Source: Bog-756 sp963835465
Lineage (GTDB): Bacteria; Actinomycetota; Acidimicrobiia; Acidimicrobiales; RAAP-2
Direction: 5' to 3'
DNA: 64,000 nucleotides
NCBI GenBank assembly: GCA_963835465.1
Contig: CAWIFR010000002.1
Coordinates: forward strand, 62,001 to 126,000
Below are positions 1 through 9,344 of the stretch, piece after piece. Position 1 is the stretch's first letter; the number at the start of each line of letters is the position of its first letter. The position numbers and the translations under genes were made by a program. A model generated the notes under the pieces. It did no database searches, had not been told where the DNA came from, and saw only the letters and a program-made list of their open reading frames with translations.

Positions 1-338
1 CGGATCTCCGACTCAGGTCACTAGGTCGTCCGCGGGGCTCATCGGACGGCGCCTGCCGCCGCGCCGCGGGGGTTGATGGTAGTGGCGTAGGTGGGATTCA
101 CCGGCCCAGTCTTGCCTGCCGACTGAGCCGAGGCTCCCCACGGGCGGACGACATGGCCGTCCCGACTTCTCCGTGCCGTTCCGAAGTGGCTCGGCGGCTA
201 TTGATCGCGCTCACCGTGGGGGTAGGAGCACAGGCCGCGAGATCTGCACAATTCCTCCACTTTTGTCGTGGTGGTGCATTGCCCTCCGGTTTTTCGGACC
301 GGTACGTTGCCATGAGGCGGCAATAGAGGGGTGCAGCA
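1..338. other. non-coding stretch at window edge
   Basis: I see no supported gene here. Open frames on both strands have the arginine- and proline-rich composition of GC-rich noise. The last part carries the leader of the phosphatase gene; a purine-rich AGAGGGG lies about 10 nt before its GTG and could be the ribosome binding site. The 3' end of an unseen upstream gene could lie at the extreme left, but nothing recognisable remains. Confidence 0.5.
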
Positions 339-3287
339 GTGAAGCGAATCGTCGCAATGCTCGTTCTGGGCATGGTGGGGCTGGCACCGGTGGTCGGGGC
401 GGCAGCAAGCGCGGGGGCCGCCGATGTCCCGGTTGCGGTGACCCCGTTCTCAGGGGCGGACCCGTCGCTGACTCGGGCGCCGTACGTGACCGATCTCACC
501 CAGACCTCGGCTGCGGTGACGTGGGCCACCGCTACTTCCGCGGGTTCCACCCCGGGAACGCTCGCCTGGGGCACCGGTAGCAACTGCACGGCCAAGACAG
601 TGCCTGTGCCGAGCGTCCTCCCGACACTGGTCCCGTCCTCTGACTCGCCACCGAGCGCCACCGGCCGACAGTTCACCGTGGGGGGGACCAGTGAGCTGCA
701 GTCCACTGTCGAGGTGACCGGCCTCCAGCCCAGCACCACCTACTGCTACCGGATCTTCTCAGGGGGCACGCCGGCCATCGACCTGCTCGGCTCGAACGCC
801 TCGCCCACCTTCACCACCCTCGACGGGGTCGGGTCGTCCAAGACGCTCAACTTTGACGTCGTCGGCGACTTCGGGGAGACCAACTATTCGAGCGGGACGG
901 ACTTCGCCAACTCGCTCAACACCGATCAGGCGGCCATCCAGTCGCTCATCGGGGCCTCCGGAGCCAAGTTCGTGGTCACGGCCGGCGATGTGGCCTATGG
1001 CGGGGGGACCGAGACGAACTATGGCGACCTCCAGCAGGCAGGATCCGAGGTGAGCGATGTCTTCGGCCCTTCGTACTGGCCCCTGACCGGTGGGATCCCC
1101 ACCTTTGGCGTGGTCGGAAACCACGGGCAGAATGTAGACAGCCTGAGGGTGTGGCCGGAGTCGACCACGGCCACCAACTCCTCGGGTACCTACGGCTACG
1201 CGTCCTACCCCCCGGTCCCGGCGGACGGGGTCCCCACGAGCACCGAGCCCACGGCGTGGTACGCGATCTCGACCGGCAATGTCCGGATCTACGTGCTGGA
1301 CGCCTCGTGGGCTGACGGCAACGTCGGGACGTCGAACCTCTACCAGGTCGACTACGACGAGCACTGGACGCCGAGCTCACCGGAGTACCAGTGGCTGGCC
1401 GCCGATCTGGCCAGCCATCAGGGTGGAGTCAAGATGGCCGTGTTCCACTTCCCCCTCCGATCGGACAACTCAACCCAAGGGAGCGACACGCTGCTGGAGA
1501 ACAGCACCGCCAACCCGAACGCCGCCACCAGCCTCGAGGCCCTGTTGGCCAACAACGGTGTGTCCCTGGCCTTCAACGGCCACGCCCACACCTATCAGCG
1601 GATCAGCCCTCGCCAGGCCGGACAGATCACCAACTACGTGACCGGTGGCGGTGGCGGGGTGTTGGAGCCGGTCACCACGGGCAGTGCCTGCACGGGACTG
1701 TTGGCCACCGAGGACATCTACGCACTGGGCTGGAGCCCGAGCGGGGCGGGACCCACCAGCGGCACCGGTTCGGCCTGTGGGCCGGGCACCGCCGCGCCAC
1801 AGTCGGCGGCTGATGTGTACAACTTCCTCGAGGTGAAGGTGTCCGGCACCACCGTGACCGTCACCCCGGTCAACGCGGCTGGTCAGTCCTTCGACGTCCA
1901 GACGTACACGCCAACCACCGTCACCGCCGCCCCTTCGACGCCAGCCAACGTCACAGCCACGGCGACCTCTTCGTCCTCGATCCAGGTGAACTGGAACGCC
2001 TCGAACGAGACGGGTGGGTCCATCGCCAGCTACGCCGTTTCCCGGAGCGTCAGCGGGGGGAGCTACGTCTCAGTCGGGACCGTGAAGGCGCCCACCACCT
2101 CCTTCACGGACAGTTCGGCCCAATCCGGCGCCCAGTACTCCTACCGAGTCACCGCGACCGACAACGCAAGTCCGTCCCAGACCTCGGCGGCGGGCACCTC
2201 CAACAAGGTGGCCATCCCGTCGGCGCCGAGAAACGTGATCGCCACCGCCAACTCGTCGACCTCTGTTGCCCTGGGCTGGACGGCTTCGACAGAGGTGGGG
2301 GGCGGGTCCATCTCGTCCTACGAGATCAACCGGAACGGTGTCCCCTTGGCCAGCGTCTCGGGGACCACTGGCTACACCGACTCGTCGGCGGAGCCGAACA
2401 CGACCTATACCTACTCGGTGACGGCCATTGACGGGACCGGGGCCCCGTCCACCTCTGCCAACTCCAACCCGGTGACCACACCCCAACTCCCTTCCCAGTC
2501 ACTGCCGTTCAGCGGACCAGCGAGCAACGCCTGCATGAGCCATCTGCCCGCCGGCTCGGTGGTGGGTTCGGCCGTCCTCCCGGACGGGAGTGGCTATTAC
2601 GAGGTCGACGCCCAGGGCGACGTGGCCGCCTTCGGTGAAGCGGTCTGCTACGGAGCCATGACCGGCACCCGGCTCAACCGGCCCATCGTGGGGATGGCCA
2701 CCGATCCGGCCACCGGGGGGTATTGGTTGGTGGCGACCGACGGTGGCATCTTCGCGTTCAACGCTCCCTTCCTCGGCTCCACCGGCAACATCCACCTCAA
2801 CCAGCCCATCGTCGGGATGAGTGGCGACCAGAGCGGACAGGGCTACTGGATGGTGGCCTCGGACGGTGGCATCTTCGCGTTTGGCGACGCTCCCTTCCTC
2901 GGCTCCACCGGCAACATCCACCTGAACAAGCCCGTCGTGGGGATGGCGGTGGACCCGGCCACCGGCGGCTATTGGCTAGTGGCCTCGGACGGCGGGATCT
3001 TCTCGTTCGGGTCAGCACCGTTCTTCGGCTCCACCGGCAACATCCACCTCAACCAACCCATCGTGGGAATGGCTCCGCTGGCCGACGGGAGCGGGTACCG
3101 GCTGATCGCCTCGGACGGCGGCGTGTTCGCCTTCAACGCACCGTTCTTCGGCTCCACCGGCAACATCCACCTCAACCGGCCGATCATCGGTGGGTTGGAA
3201 GACCCGAACACCGGCGGCTATTGGCTGATCGCCTCGGACGGTGGGGTCTTCTCGTTCAACGCGCCCTTCCTCGGCTCGGCGGCCTGA
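339..3287 (+). CDS. secreted purple-acid-phosphatase-like metallophosphoesterase with FN3 domains and C-terminal repeats
   Basis: The 982-residue product has a signal peptide (about 1-28, KR then a hydrophobic core ending at an Ala-rich cleavage region). An N-terminal Ig/FN3-like segment precedes a calcineurin-type phosphoesterase core. The metal-ligand motifs occur in the order expected for purple acid phosphatases: GDFGE near 175, GDVAYGG near 215, GNHG near 260, VFHFPL near 369 and GHAHTYQR near 413. Two FN3 domains follow (about 530-620 and 625-715). The last 240 residues are five to six copies of a 41-42-residue repeat with a GYWLVASDGGIFAFG core. It probably acts outside the cell on phosphate esters; the substrate is unknown. 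The GTG start is chosen because it gives a complete signal peptide. The same repeats recur in the secreted protein at 37587-39596. Confidence 0.87.
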   Translation: MKRIVAMLVLGMVGLAPVVGAAASAGAADVPVAVTPFSGADPSLTRAPYVTDLTQTSAAVTWATATSAGSTPGTLAWGTGSNCTAKTVPVPSVLPTLVPSSDSPPSATGRQFTVGGTSELQSTVEVTGLQPSTTYCYRIFSGGTPAIDLLGSNASPTFTTLDGVGSSKTLNFDVVGDFGETNYSSGTDFANSLNTDQAAIQSLIGASGAKFVVTAGDVAYGGGTETNYGDLQQAGSEVSDVFGPSYWPLTGGIPTFGVVGNHGQNVDSLRVWPESTTATNSSGTYGYASYPPVPADGVPTSTEPTAWYAISTGNVRIYVLDASWADGNVGTSNLYQVDYDEHWTPSSPEYQWLAADLASHQGGVKMAVFHFPLRSDNSTQGSDTLLENSTANPNAATSLEALLANNGVSLAFNGHAHTYQRISPRQAGQITNYVTGGGGGVLEPVTTGSACTGLLATEDIYALGWSPSGAGPTSGTGSACGPGTAAPQSAADVYNFLEVKVSGTTVTVTPVNAAGQSFDVQTYTPTTVTAAPSTPANVTATATSSSSIQVNWNASNETGGSIASYAVSRSVSGGSYVSVGTVKAPTTSFTDSSAQSGAQYSYRVTATDNASPSQTSAAGTSNKVAIPSAPRNVIATANSSTSVALGWTASTEVGGGSISSYEINRNGVPLASVSGTTGYTDSSAEPNTTYTYSVTAIDGTGAPSTSANSNPVTTPQLPSQSLPFSGPASNACMSHLPAGSVVGSAVLPDGSGYYEVDAQGDVAAFGEAVCYGAMTGTRLNRPIVGMATDPATGGYWLVATDGGIFAFNAPFLGSTGNIHLNQPIVGMSGDQSGQGYWMVASDGGIFAFGDAPFLGSTGNIHLNKPVVGMAVDPATGGYWLVASDGGIFSFGSAPFFGSTGNIHLNQPIVGMAPLADGSGYRLIASDGGVFAFNAPFFGSTGNIHLNRPIIGGLEDPNTGGYWLIASDGGVFSFNAPFLGSAA
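2650..3285 (+). repeat. tandem 123-126 bp coding repeats
   Basis: The segment CGGCTCCACCGGCAACATCC recurs four times, with the units starting near 2769, 2895, 3021 and 3144, so units are 126, 126 and 123 bp apart. Each unit encodes one 41-42-residue protein repeat (GS-TGNIHLN ... PIVGM ... GGYWLVASDGGIF). An older, diverged unit precedes them. Near identity at DNA level suggests recent duplication or gene conversion. Confidence 0.85.
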
Positions 3288-3299
3288 CGGGCCTCCTCG

Positions 3300-3787
3300 T
3301 CACCGCTCCCTCCTCGACCCGCTCCGACTGGGTGGATGGCAGGCGGGGATCGGGTTTCGCCCCACCGGGTCTGGGAACGAGCGCTCAGCCCATGGCCCGC
3401 ATCCGTTTGCCGCGGCGGCGTGGGTGACCTCGGCCAGGCCCAGGGCCTCGGCAGGTGAGGGAGGTACGCGCCGAAGCGTCCTCGATAGCCGTTCCGGAGC
3501 CCGTACCAGCCGCCAACCGGGTTGTCGGGTGACCGACCCCAGGCCTCGACGGTGCCGTCGGCTGGCTCCTTCGTCTCATCCGTGGCGCCGAGGGGGGTCC
3601 AGTCGGGCTGGTCAACCAGCCAGGCGTAAAGGTCCTCCACCGCACGGAGGCGGTAGGTGAGCCTGGTGGGACCCACCTGACATACGAGGGCCGGCGGATC
3701 CGCCTGCTCGTCCCGGTACATGGTGTACTCCGACGAGCCTGCCGGTGTGGTCAGCACCCACGAGTCCTCCTTGGTGCCAGCGGCCAC
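3300..3787 (-). CDS. conserved small actinobacterial protein of unknown function, frameshifted
   Basis: The N-terminal 115 residues look like an intact conserved family (TKEDSWVLTTPAGSSEYTMY, PALVCQVG, AWGRSPDNPVGGWYGLRNGY), which I associate, without being certain, with DUF6855. After GRFGAYLPH the frame turns into proline/arginine-rich noise and runs into the convergent phosphatase gene. Shifting by one base near 3450-3455 restores a sensible tail (LAEALGLAEVTHAAAANG), ending at the stop at 3300-3302 just outside the neighbour. The gene therefore appears to carry a one-base deletion. Sequencing error or a recent mutation are both possible. No function can be assigned. Confidence 0.65.
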
Positions 3788-3843
3788 GTGGGTCGGAACC
3801 TCTTGGTGGTCGAGTTGCCGCGGTTGGGAATGGGGTGAGGTGG

Positions 3844-4281
3844 TCAGGCGGCTCCGGGGCCCAGGTCGGGCCCGGGGTCACCGCCGGTGGTGGCGACGGC
3901 GAGTCTTCCGAGGAAGTGGTTCCAGCCCCGGCGGTGATCGTTGTAGGCGTCGCCCGGCAGTCCGGCGTGGATCAGCTGCACCCGGGTCTTGTCGCCGTCA
4001 GGGATGAGGTTGATGGTCACGGTGGTGGACGCCGCCGGGATGGGATGGTCGGGCACGTCCCATCCGAAGGTGAAGACCACACGCTCGTTGGGGACCACTT
4101 CGACGAAGGTTCCCGCCCCGACGTGCTGACCGCCCACCAGTACCCGGTAGGTGCCACCCGGCCGCGGGTCCAACTCGACCTCGGATCCCATCCACTCGAG
4201 GTGCTTGTCCGGGTCGGTGAGGAAGGGGAAGACGGTCTCGGGTCGGGCATCGATCACTATCTCGCAGGTCAAGTCGTCCAT
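3844..4281 (-). CDS. SRPBCC / AHSA1-type domain protein
   Basis: The 145-residue protein matches the START/Bet v1-like AHSA1 pattern: an N-terminal strand (CEIVIDARPETVFPFLTDP), W30 in the EWMG segment, a central GGTYRVLV strand, ERVVFTFGW, and a C-terminal helix (GWNHFLGRLAVA). Such proteins bind hydrophobic ligands; the ligand here is unknown. Its ATG lies inside the last 13 bases of the upstream ArsR gene, so the two are translationally coupled. ArsR-SRPBCC pairs are common in actinobacteria and usually autoregulated. The tail after residue 130 is Gly/Pro-rich and probably disordered. Confidence 0.82.
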   Translation of the reverse strand: MDDLTCEIVIDARPETVFPFLTDPDKHLEWMGSEVELDPRPGGTYRVLVGGQHVGAGTFVEVVPNERVVFTFGWDVPDHPIPAASTTVTINLIPDGDKTRVQLIHAGLPGDAYNDHRRGWNHFLGRLAVATTGGDPGPDLGPGAA

Positions 4282-4673
4282 GGTCCAGTGCTCTCCTTGT
4301 CGTTGTGGTGGTTGGAGTCGGTGTTGTGGCGGCCAGCCCGTCCCTTGTCGGTCAGCTCGGGGCGTTCGCGGGCCCGCTCGGCTGCTTCGGCCGCCTCGCG
4401 CAGCCGCTCCAGCCCGTCGGTCCAGTACCGGTCGAGGAACTCCCGCAGTCGGGCCATCTCGGCGTGGTCGGCGCGGTAGAGGCGACGGGTACCTTCCCTG
4501 CGTTCGGTCACCAGCCGGGCCTGCCGGAGCACCCCGAGGTGCTGGGAGATGGCCGAGCGGGTGACCTCGCCGAAGTGAGTGGCGATGTCCGTGGCCGGGA
4601 GCTCGGTCGTCCAGACCAGTCGGAGGATCTCCCGTCGTCGGGGCTCGGCGAGCGCTTTGAGGGCGGAGTCCAC
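4269..4673 (-). CDS. ArsR-family winged-helix regulator
   Basis: The 134-residue protein has the ArsR winged-helix layout: ALAEPRRREILRLV at the start, a helix-turn-helix in SAISQHLGVLRQARLV (about 40-56), and the wing ERREGTRRLYR. No metal-binding Cys pair is visible, so it is probably not a metal sensor. It belongs to the subgroup paired with SRPBCC genes. The GTG start at 4671-4673 is 6 nt after a -10 box, giving a leaderless mRNA. It overlaps the downstream SRPBCC gene by 13 bases. A perfect palindrome in its own promoter spacer suggests autorepression. Confidence 0.85.
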   Translation of the reverse strand: MDSALKALAEPRRREILRLVWTTELPATDIATHFGEVTRSAISQHLGVLRQARLVTERREGTRRLYRADHAEMARLREFLDRYWTDGLERLREAAEAAERARERPELTDKGRAGRHNTDSNHHNDKESTGPWTT

Positions 4674-4679
4674 TCGGAT

Positions 4680-4709
4680 AGTGTAAGCATCTACTTACGT
4701 AAGTGTCAA
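4680..4709 (-). promoter_or_regulatory. arsR promoter with operator palindrome in the spacer
   Basis: On the minus strand, TTGACA (4709-4704) and TACACT (4685-4680) are separated by 18 nt. The spacer and last base of the -35 hold the perfect 12-bp palindrome ACTTACGTAAGT (4693-4704). The -10 ends 6 nt before the GTG start, so the transcript should begin at or next to the start codon. Confidence 0.75.
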
Positions 4710-4814
4710 CTGAATTTAGGCCACCGCCGACGCGACGCCCGGTCCCGGCGGGTGCACTCCGAGCGGGGCAGGCCCCGGCCTGGCTCCCCGGCCGACGGAT
4801 CGGCCGGCGTTAGC

Positions 4815-6752
4815 ATGACGCCGACCATGAGCGCTCCCCCAGTGGACACGATGGTGGACCCCGGGGCGGGCGGCCGCAGGGATGTCCAGCCGGGCAGTCC
4901 GGACGGGGACGGCCCCGAAGGCGGTCACCGCCCCCGACGATGGACGCCGGCCGTGGCTCCAACCGCGTCCATCGCCGTCTACGTTGTCCTCGGTCTCCTG
5001 TTCTTCTGGCCGGTGTGGAGTTCCCATCCGACCACGGTGTCCGAAGTCGGCGGCGACCAGTTCGCCACGATGTGGTTCCTCCAGTGGGCTCCGCATTCGG
5101 TTCTGCACGGGCTCAATCCGTTCTTCTCCCAGTACGCCAACCACCCCTACGGCGTGAATCTGCTCACCAACACCAGCGTGCTGCTGCTCGGCTGGCTGGC
5201 CAGCCCGGTGACCCTCGTATGGGGCCCGGTCGCCTCGTTCAACGTGCTCATCACCCTGGCGCTGCCTGCCTCGGCTACCGCCGGCTACTTCTTCGCCCGC
5301 CGCTGGGTGGCCTGGTGGCCAGCGGCCTTCGTGGCCGGGCTCCTCTACGGCTTCAGTCCCTACGAGATCGCCCAGAGCGCCGGCCATCTCAATCTGACGT
5401 TCATGGTCATCCCGCCCTTGTGCTTCCTGGTCCTGCACGAACTGGCTGTGCGCCAACGGGGACGCGCCGCCCGGTGGGGAGTCGCACTCGGCCTCTTGGC
5501 CACCGCCCAGTTCTTCGTGTCGAGCGAGGTCCTGGCGTCGACGGCGGTCGTCGGAGCCATCGCCCTGGTGGCCGCCGCCTGGTTCGGCCGGCGGGTGATC
5601 CGGACGCACGCCCGGTACTTCCTGGTCGGCGTGGCCTGGGCCGCCGGCACCGCGGCGCGTGCTGCTGGCCTACCCCCTGTGGTTCGCCCTACAGGGCCCC
5701 GGTTCCATCGGCGGTGCCATCCAGCTGGTGCCCCAGGGTTACCGGGCCGATCTGCTCGGGCCGGTCATCCCCGACTCGTTGCTGCGCCTGGCCCCGCACC
5801 ACCTGGCCTCGGTGGCGGACCATTTCGCCAACAGCATCACCGAGAACGGGTCGTACCTCGGGGTGACCCTCCTCGGGGTCCTGGCGGTGGGCACCGTCCT
5901 GTGCTGGCGGACCTCGGTGGTGGTTCGGGTGACCGCCATCACGGGGACGGCCGCATTCGTCATCTCTCTCGGTGGGGGCCTGGTGGTCAAGGGAAACCCT
6001 CCGGGCTCGGCTACCGGCATCCCCCTGCCCGAGCGGGTCTTCACCAAGTTGCCGGTGTTGTCCAATACCATCCCAGTCCGGTATTCGGTGTACACGGTGC
6101 TGTGCGCCGCCCTCTTGCTGGCCCTGTTCCTCGACCGCCTCCACCGGGTCCTGGCCGACCGACCCCTCCACCCACTCCGCGACCCGGTTCCGGCCGGCCG
6201 TGACCGCAGGGTGGTGGCCGCGGTCGCTCCCTTGGCCCTGGCCGTGGTGGCCCTGTTCCCCCTCTACCCGGTGGCCCCGGTGGGGGGCATCGCACCGGTC
6301 GGGACGCCGGCCTACTTCACCTCCCCGGCGGTCTCGAGGATCCCCACGGACAGCGTGGCGCTGCTCTACCCCTTTCCCTCCAGCGTGACCCCCAACGCGC
6401 AGGCCTGGCAGGCGATCGCCAAACTCAGTTTCAAGATGCCCGGGGGCTACTTCCTGGTCCCCTCGGGCCCGAGCCGCGCCATCGCCTTCACCCCGGCCCT
6501 CTCCTACACCCGGGCCACCCTCACCGCCCGGGTTCTCACCGGCCTCGAGTCGGGGCGGGCTCCGGCGCTGACCCCGGCTCTACGCCGCGGCCTGCGGGCC
6601 CAGTGGCGGCGCTGGGGAGTAGACAGCCTGGTGGTGTTCCCCGAGGGTGAGCCCGACCCGGCCGCGGTGATCGCTTCTTCACGTCGGTGGTCGGCCGGCC
6701 GGCCTCCCACGGCCCTGGAGGGGCCTACGCCTGGTACGGGGTGCTCCGCTGA
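4815..6752 (+). CDS. polytopic membrane protein, GT-C-like, with two apparent frameshifts
   Basis: Three consecutive frames together encode one protein of about 645 residues. The first (4815 to about 5657) has an acidic/basic N-tail, then transmembrane segments and GGDQFATMWFLQWAPH, HPYGVNLL and YGFSPYEIAQSAGHLN, a pattern seen in uncharacterised actinobacterial GT-C-like proteins. One extra base near 5658 (after GTAA) moves the frame to LLLAYPLWFALQGP. A second shift near 6672 moves ...DPAAVIA to FFTSVVGRPASHGPGG and the stop at 6750-6752. Reading straight through instead gives noise. It probably sits in the membrane and may transfer sugar from a polyprenyl donor, but that is only a fold-level guess. 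The two indels may be sequencing errors. Confidence 0.6.
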
Positions 6753-6791
6753 GCCGGTCGGCCGATCGACAGGTCGCCGAGCGACTCGGGC

Positions 6792-7094
6792 TCAGGCCCC
6801 TGGCGGTCCGGGTGGGGGATCAGGGAGGATGTGCAAGCCAACTCGGGCGGCGAGTCTGTCGAGCAGGATCGCAGGGCCCCTCCGTCGGCCGGCGTCCTCC
6901 CGAATCCAGGGCGCGGTGCGCTCGTGGGGGACCGGTTGACCGTCGACCCCGCCGGCCGGCACTGTCACGGTGAATGTCGAACCGTCCCACCGGCGGACCT
7001 TGGATACCCGCTGGGTGCCCAGGTCGTCGATGGACACGATCACCGGACCGGGTCCGGTGACACCTCCGGCCACGGACGGGCGGAACGGCAGCAC
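6792..7094 (-). CDS. small protein of unknown function
   Basis: A 100-residue frame with non-random composition (VTGPGPVIVSIDDLGTQRV, RWDGSTFTVTVPAGG, REDAGRRRGPAILLDRL). I recognise no family. The GTG at 7092-7094 has no obvious ribosome binding site. By contrast, an ATG at 7126-7128 in a neighbouring frame has AGAGGGG about 7 nt upstream, and a single-base change near 7105 would join them as MTHHEL-TITRAVLPFRP. The true start may therefore be 7128 with another frameshift. It faces away from the sigma factor gene. Confidence 0.45.
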   Translation of the reverse strand: MLPFRPSVAGGVTGPGPVIVSIDDLGTQRVSKVRRWDGSTFTVTVPAGGVDGQPVPHERTAPWIREDAGRRRGPAILLDRLAARVGLHILPDPPPGPPGA

Positions 7095-7223
7095 CGCTCG
7101 GGTGATCGTCGAGCTCGTGGTGGGTCATCGGCTACCCCTCTGACTACCCGATGCCGAATGCTCGTGCAACGATGCTGGAAGAGGTACCCATGACCTGACG
7201 CTCCGGATGTCGCTGCCGCTGTG

Positions 7224-7235
7224 TAGGGTGCATCC
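7224..7235 (+). promoter_or_regulatory. -10 box for a leaderless sigma factor mRNA
   Basis: TAGGGT at 7224-7229 ends 6 nt before the ATG at 7236. No -35 is convincing. The spacing matches other starts in this window. Confidence 0.4.
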
Positions 7236-7814
7236 ATGGCTGACCAGGCGCTGTTCTCCGATCTGGCAATGGAGTACATGCCCGCCCTGTACACGGCCGC
7301 ACTTCGGATGACCCGCAACTCGGCCGACGCCGAGGACCTGGTGCAGGAGACCTACCTGAAGGCCTACCGGGCCTTCGCCAGTTTCGAGCAGGGAACCAAC
7401 CTGAAAGCCTGGCTGTACCGGATCCTGACCAACACCTACATCAACACCTACCGGGCCAAGAAGCGCCGACCGGAGATCGCCGACGTCGAGGATGTCGAGG
7501 ACCTCTACCTCTACCGCCACCTGTCGGGCGACCAGGCCTCCGGGCTGGGGCGGAGCGCCGAAGACGAGGCCCTGGACCGGTTCACCGACACCGACGTGAA
7601 GGCGGCCATCGAGTCCCTGCCCGATACCTTCCGCATGGCCGTGCTCCTCGCCGATGTCGAGGGGTTCTCCTACAAGGAGATCGCCGAGATCACCGATGTC
7701 CCCATCGGGACGGTCATGAGCCGAATCCATCGCGGAAGAAAAGCCTTGCAGAAGGCGTTGGTCGATCGTGGGAGTACAAGGGGCCTCGTTGGGGCGACCG
7801 ACAAGGCCAGGTAG
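7236..7814 (+). CDS. ECF sigma factor, SigR/SigH-like
   Basis: The 192-residue protein has sigma region 2 (about 10-80: ALRMTRNSADAEDLVQETYL, GTNLKAWLYRILTNTYIN) and region 4 (about 125-185: SLPDTFRMAVLLADVEGFSY, then the helix-turn-helix IPIGT-like VPIGTVMSRIHRGRKAL). The AKKRRPE linker and the RsrA-like gene 12 bp downstream identify it as the thiol-oxidative-stress sigma (SigR of Streptomyces, SigH of mycobacteria). In those systems it directs RNA polymerase to thioredoxin, mycothiol and proteolysis genes. Whether it controls the clpC or radA genes of this window cannot be told from here. Confidence 0.9.
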   Translation: MADQALFSDLAMEYMPALYTAALRMTRNSADAEDLVQETYLKAYRAFASFEQGTNLKAWLYRILTNTYINTYRAKKRRPEIADVEDVEDLYLYRHLSGDQASGLGRSAEDEALDRFTDTDVKAAIESLPDTFRMAVLLADVEGFSYKEIAEITDVPIGTVMSRIHRGRKALQKALVDRGSTRGLVGATDKAR

Positions 7815-7826
7815 GGAGCGCCACCA

Positions 7827-8126
7827 GTGGGAGACAGGGAAGCGCCGGAAGCACCGGCAGGGGGCGAGGAGCCACTCGCCGGGTTCGTGGGGTGCGACGA
7901 GACCATCGAACGGCTGTACACCTACCTCGACGGGGAGCTGACCGAACAGCGACGGCTGGAGATCACCCGCCACCTCGATCTGTGCGGGCCGTGCGTGGGG
8001 GCCTATGGCTTCGAATCCGAGCTGCGGAAGGTCATCGCCAGCCGGTGTCGGGACCACGTGCCCGAGGACTTGATCACCCGGGTGGCATCGGCCCTCGAGC
8101 AGGAGCACCTCCGCCAGAGCAATTAG
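7827..8126 (+). CDS. zinc-binding anti-sigma factor, RsrA-like
   Basis: The 99-residue protein carries the ZAS motif HLDLCGPC with H49, C53 and C56. A fourth ligand candidate, C23, lies 26 residues before the His, the same interval as C11-H37 in Streptomyces RsrA as I recall it. In that family, disulfide stress forms a disulfide, expels zinc and releases the sigma factor. It starts with GTG 12 bp after the sigma gene stop and is surely co-transcribed with it. The 'mycothiol system anti-sigma factor' label fits; mycothiol genes themselves are not in the window. Confidence 0.9.
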   Translation: MGDREAPEAPAGGEEPLAGFVGCDETIERLYTYLDGELTEQRRLEITRHLDLCGPCVGAYGFESELRKVIASRCRDHVPEDLITRVASALEQEHLRQSN

Positions 8127-8167
8127 GCCTGGTCGCACTCCGATCGCCGTCGGCGGGCGCGGATCCC

Positions 8168-8180
8168 TACACTGGTCTGC
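8168..8180 (+). promoter_or_regulatory. -10 box for a leaderless metalloprotease mRNA
   Basis: TACACT at 8168-8173 ends 7 nt before the GTG at 8181. The -35 position shows no TTGNNN. Confidence 0.4.
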
Positions 8181-9344
8181 GTGACCGATACCGTGACCGT
8201 GCCTTCCGCCGGGGACGCCGACGCACCATCCAACGGCGGGCCGGACGGCGGTGCTGTGGGGTGGGACACCGCCGAACGGGTAGCCGGATGGGTGGGGAGC
8301 CGCAGCAAGGCCCCCGCCCCGTACCGCCCGGATCTCCTCCAGGGCGACTTCGAGGAGCTCACGGCCCAGGCCGAGGAGCTGGTGGCCGAGTCGACCGGCC
8401 TGCGATCGGCATCGGGTCCCGCCCGAGCGCGGGTCACCGACCGGGCGGGCTGGGTGCACGCCAATATCTCCAGCTTCCAACGACTGGTCGGCCCCCATCT
8501 CGACCGGCTGGACCCCACCAAGCTGGCCAACCCCAATCGGGTCACCGAGCGCCTGGCCGTCCCGCTGGCCACGGCCGGGCGGGTGGCCACCGGCACGCAG
8601 ATGGGCCTGGTGCTCGGGTGGCTGTCGACCCGGGTGCTCGGCCAGTACGACCTGCTGCTCACCGAGGAGGCCGTCGAGGACCAGGACCTGGTGTACTTCG
8701 TCGGCCCCAACGTCGTGGCCCTCGAACAGCTCCACGGATTCGAGCCGCGCGAGTTCCGCCTCTGGCTGGCCCTCCACGAGGTGACCCACCGGTGCCAGTT
8801 CACGGCCATCCCCTGGATGCGTGACTACTTCGTCTCCCTGGTGGAGGAGGGCATCGGGTCGTTGGAGCCCGACCCCTCCCGATTCGCCGAGGCCCTCCGT
8901 CGTATGACCGAGGAGATCCGGGCGGGGCGGAACCCCTTGGCGGACAACGGCGCCCTCGGTCTGGTGGCGACACCCGAGCAGCTGGAGGGTCTGCACCGGA
9001 TCCAGGCACTGATGAGCCTCCTGGAAGGGCATGGGGACGTGACCATGGACCGGGCCGGGGCCGCGGCCATCCCGAGCGCTGCCCGCTTCAGCGAGGTGCT
9101 CCGCCAGCGGCGCAAGCAGACCCGGGGCCCGGCCCGCCTGCTGCAGCAGCTCATCGGGATCGAGGCCAAGCTGCGCCAGTACGAGGAGGGTGAGAAGTTC
9201 ATCGCCGCGGTGGAGGACTCGGGAGGGCCCGAGCTCCTCGACCGGGCCTGGCAGGGTCCGGAGTGGCTGCCCTCGCTGATCGAGATCCGCAACCCTTCGG
9301 CGTGGATCTCCCGTGTCGGTACCACCCCGGCCCTCTCGGGCTGA
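8181..9344 (+). CDS. zinc-dependent metalloprotease, actinobacterial DUF2342 / F420-associated family
   Basis: This 387-residue protein belongs to the actinobacterial family annotated as 'coenzyme F420 biosynthesis associated' or 'zinc-dependent metalloprotease'. The signature is HEVTH at about 198-202 in LALHEVTHRCQF, a zincin HExxH site. TGTQMGLVLGWLSTRVLGQY and YFVGPNVVALE are also typical. No signal peptide or membrane segment is seen, so it is likely cytosolic. Its substrate is not known to me. The family commonly sits directly before tilS and hpt, as here. The tilS start lies 32 bp inside this gene. Confidence 0.85.
   Translation: MTDTVTVPSAGDADAPSNGGPDGGAVGWDTAERVAGWVGSRSKAPAPYRPDLLQGDFEELTAQAEELVAESTGLRSASGPARARVTDRAGWVHANISSFQRLVGPHLDRLDPTKLANPNRVTERLAVPLATAGRVATGTQMGLVLGWLSTRVLGQYDLLLTEEAVEDQDLVYFVGPNVVALEQLHGFEPREFRLWLALHEVTHRCQFTAIPWMRDYFVSLVEEGIGSLEPDPSRFAEALRRMTEEIRAGRNPLADNGALGLVATPEQLEGLHRIQALMSLLEGHGDVTMDRAGAAAIPSAARFSEVLRQRRKQTRGPARLLQQLIGIEAKLRQYEEGEKFIAAVEDSGGPELLDRAWQGPEWLPSLIEIRNPSAWISRVGTTPALSG

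Noticed and set aside
2650..3285. Regularly spaced repeats, considered as a CRISPR-like array
   Set aside because: Units are in frame with a secreted protein, about 125 bp long, with no unique spacers.
5640..5670. Programmed ribosomal frameshift in the membrane protein gene
   Set aside because: No slippery heptamer or downstream structure; other genes nearby carry similar random one-base indels.
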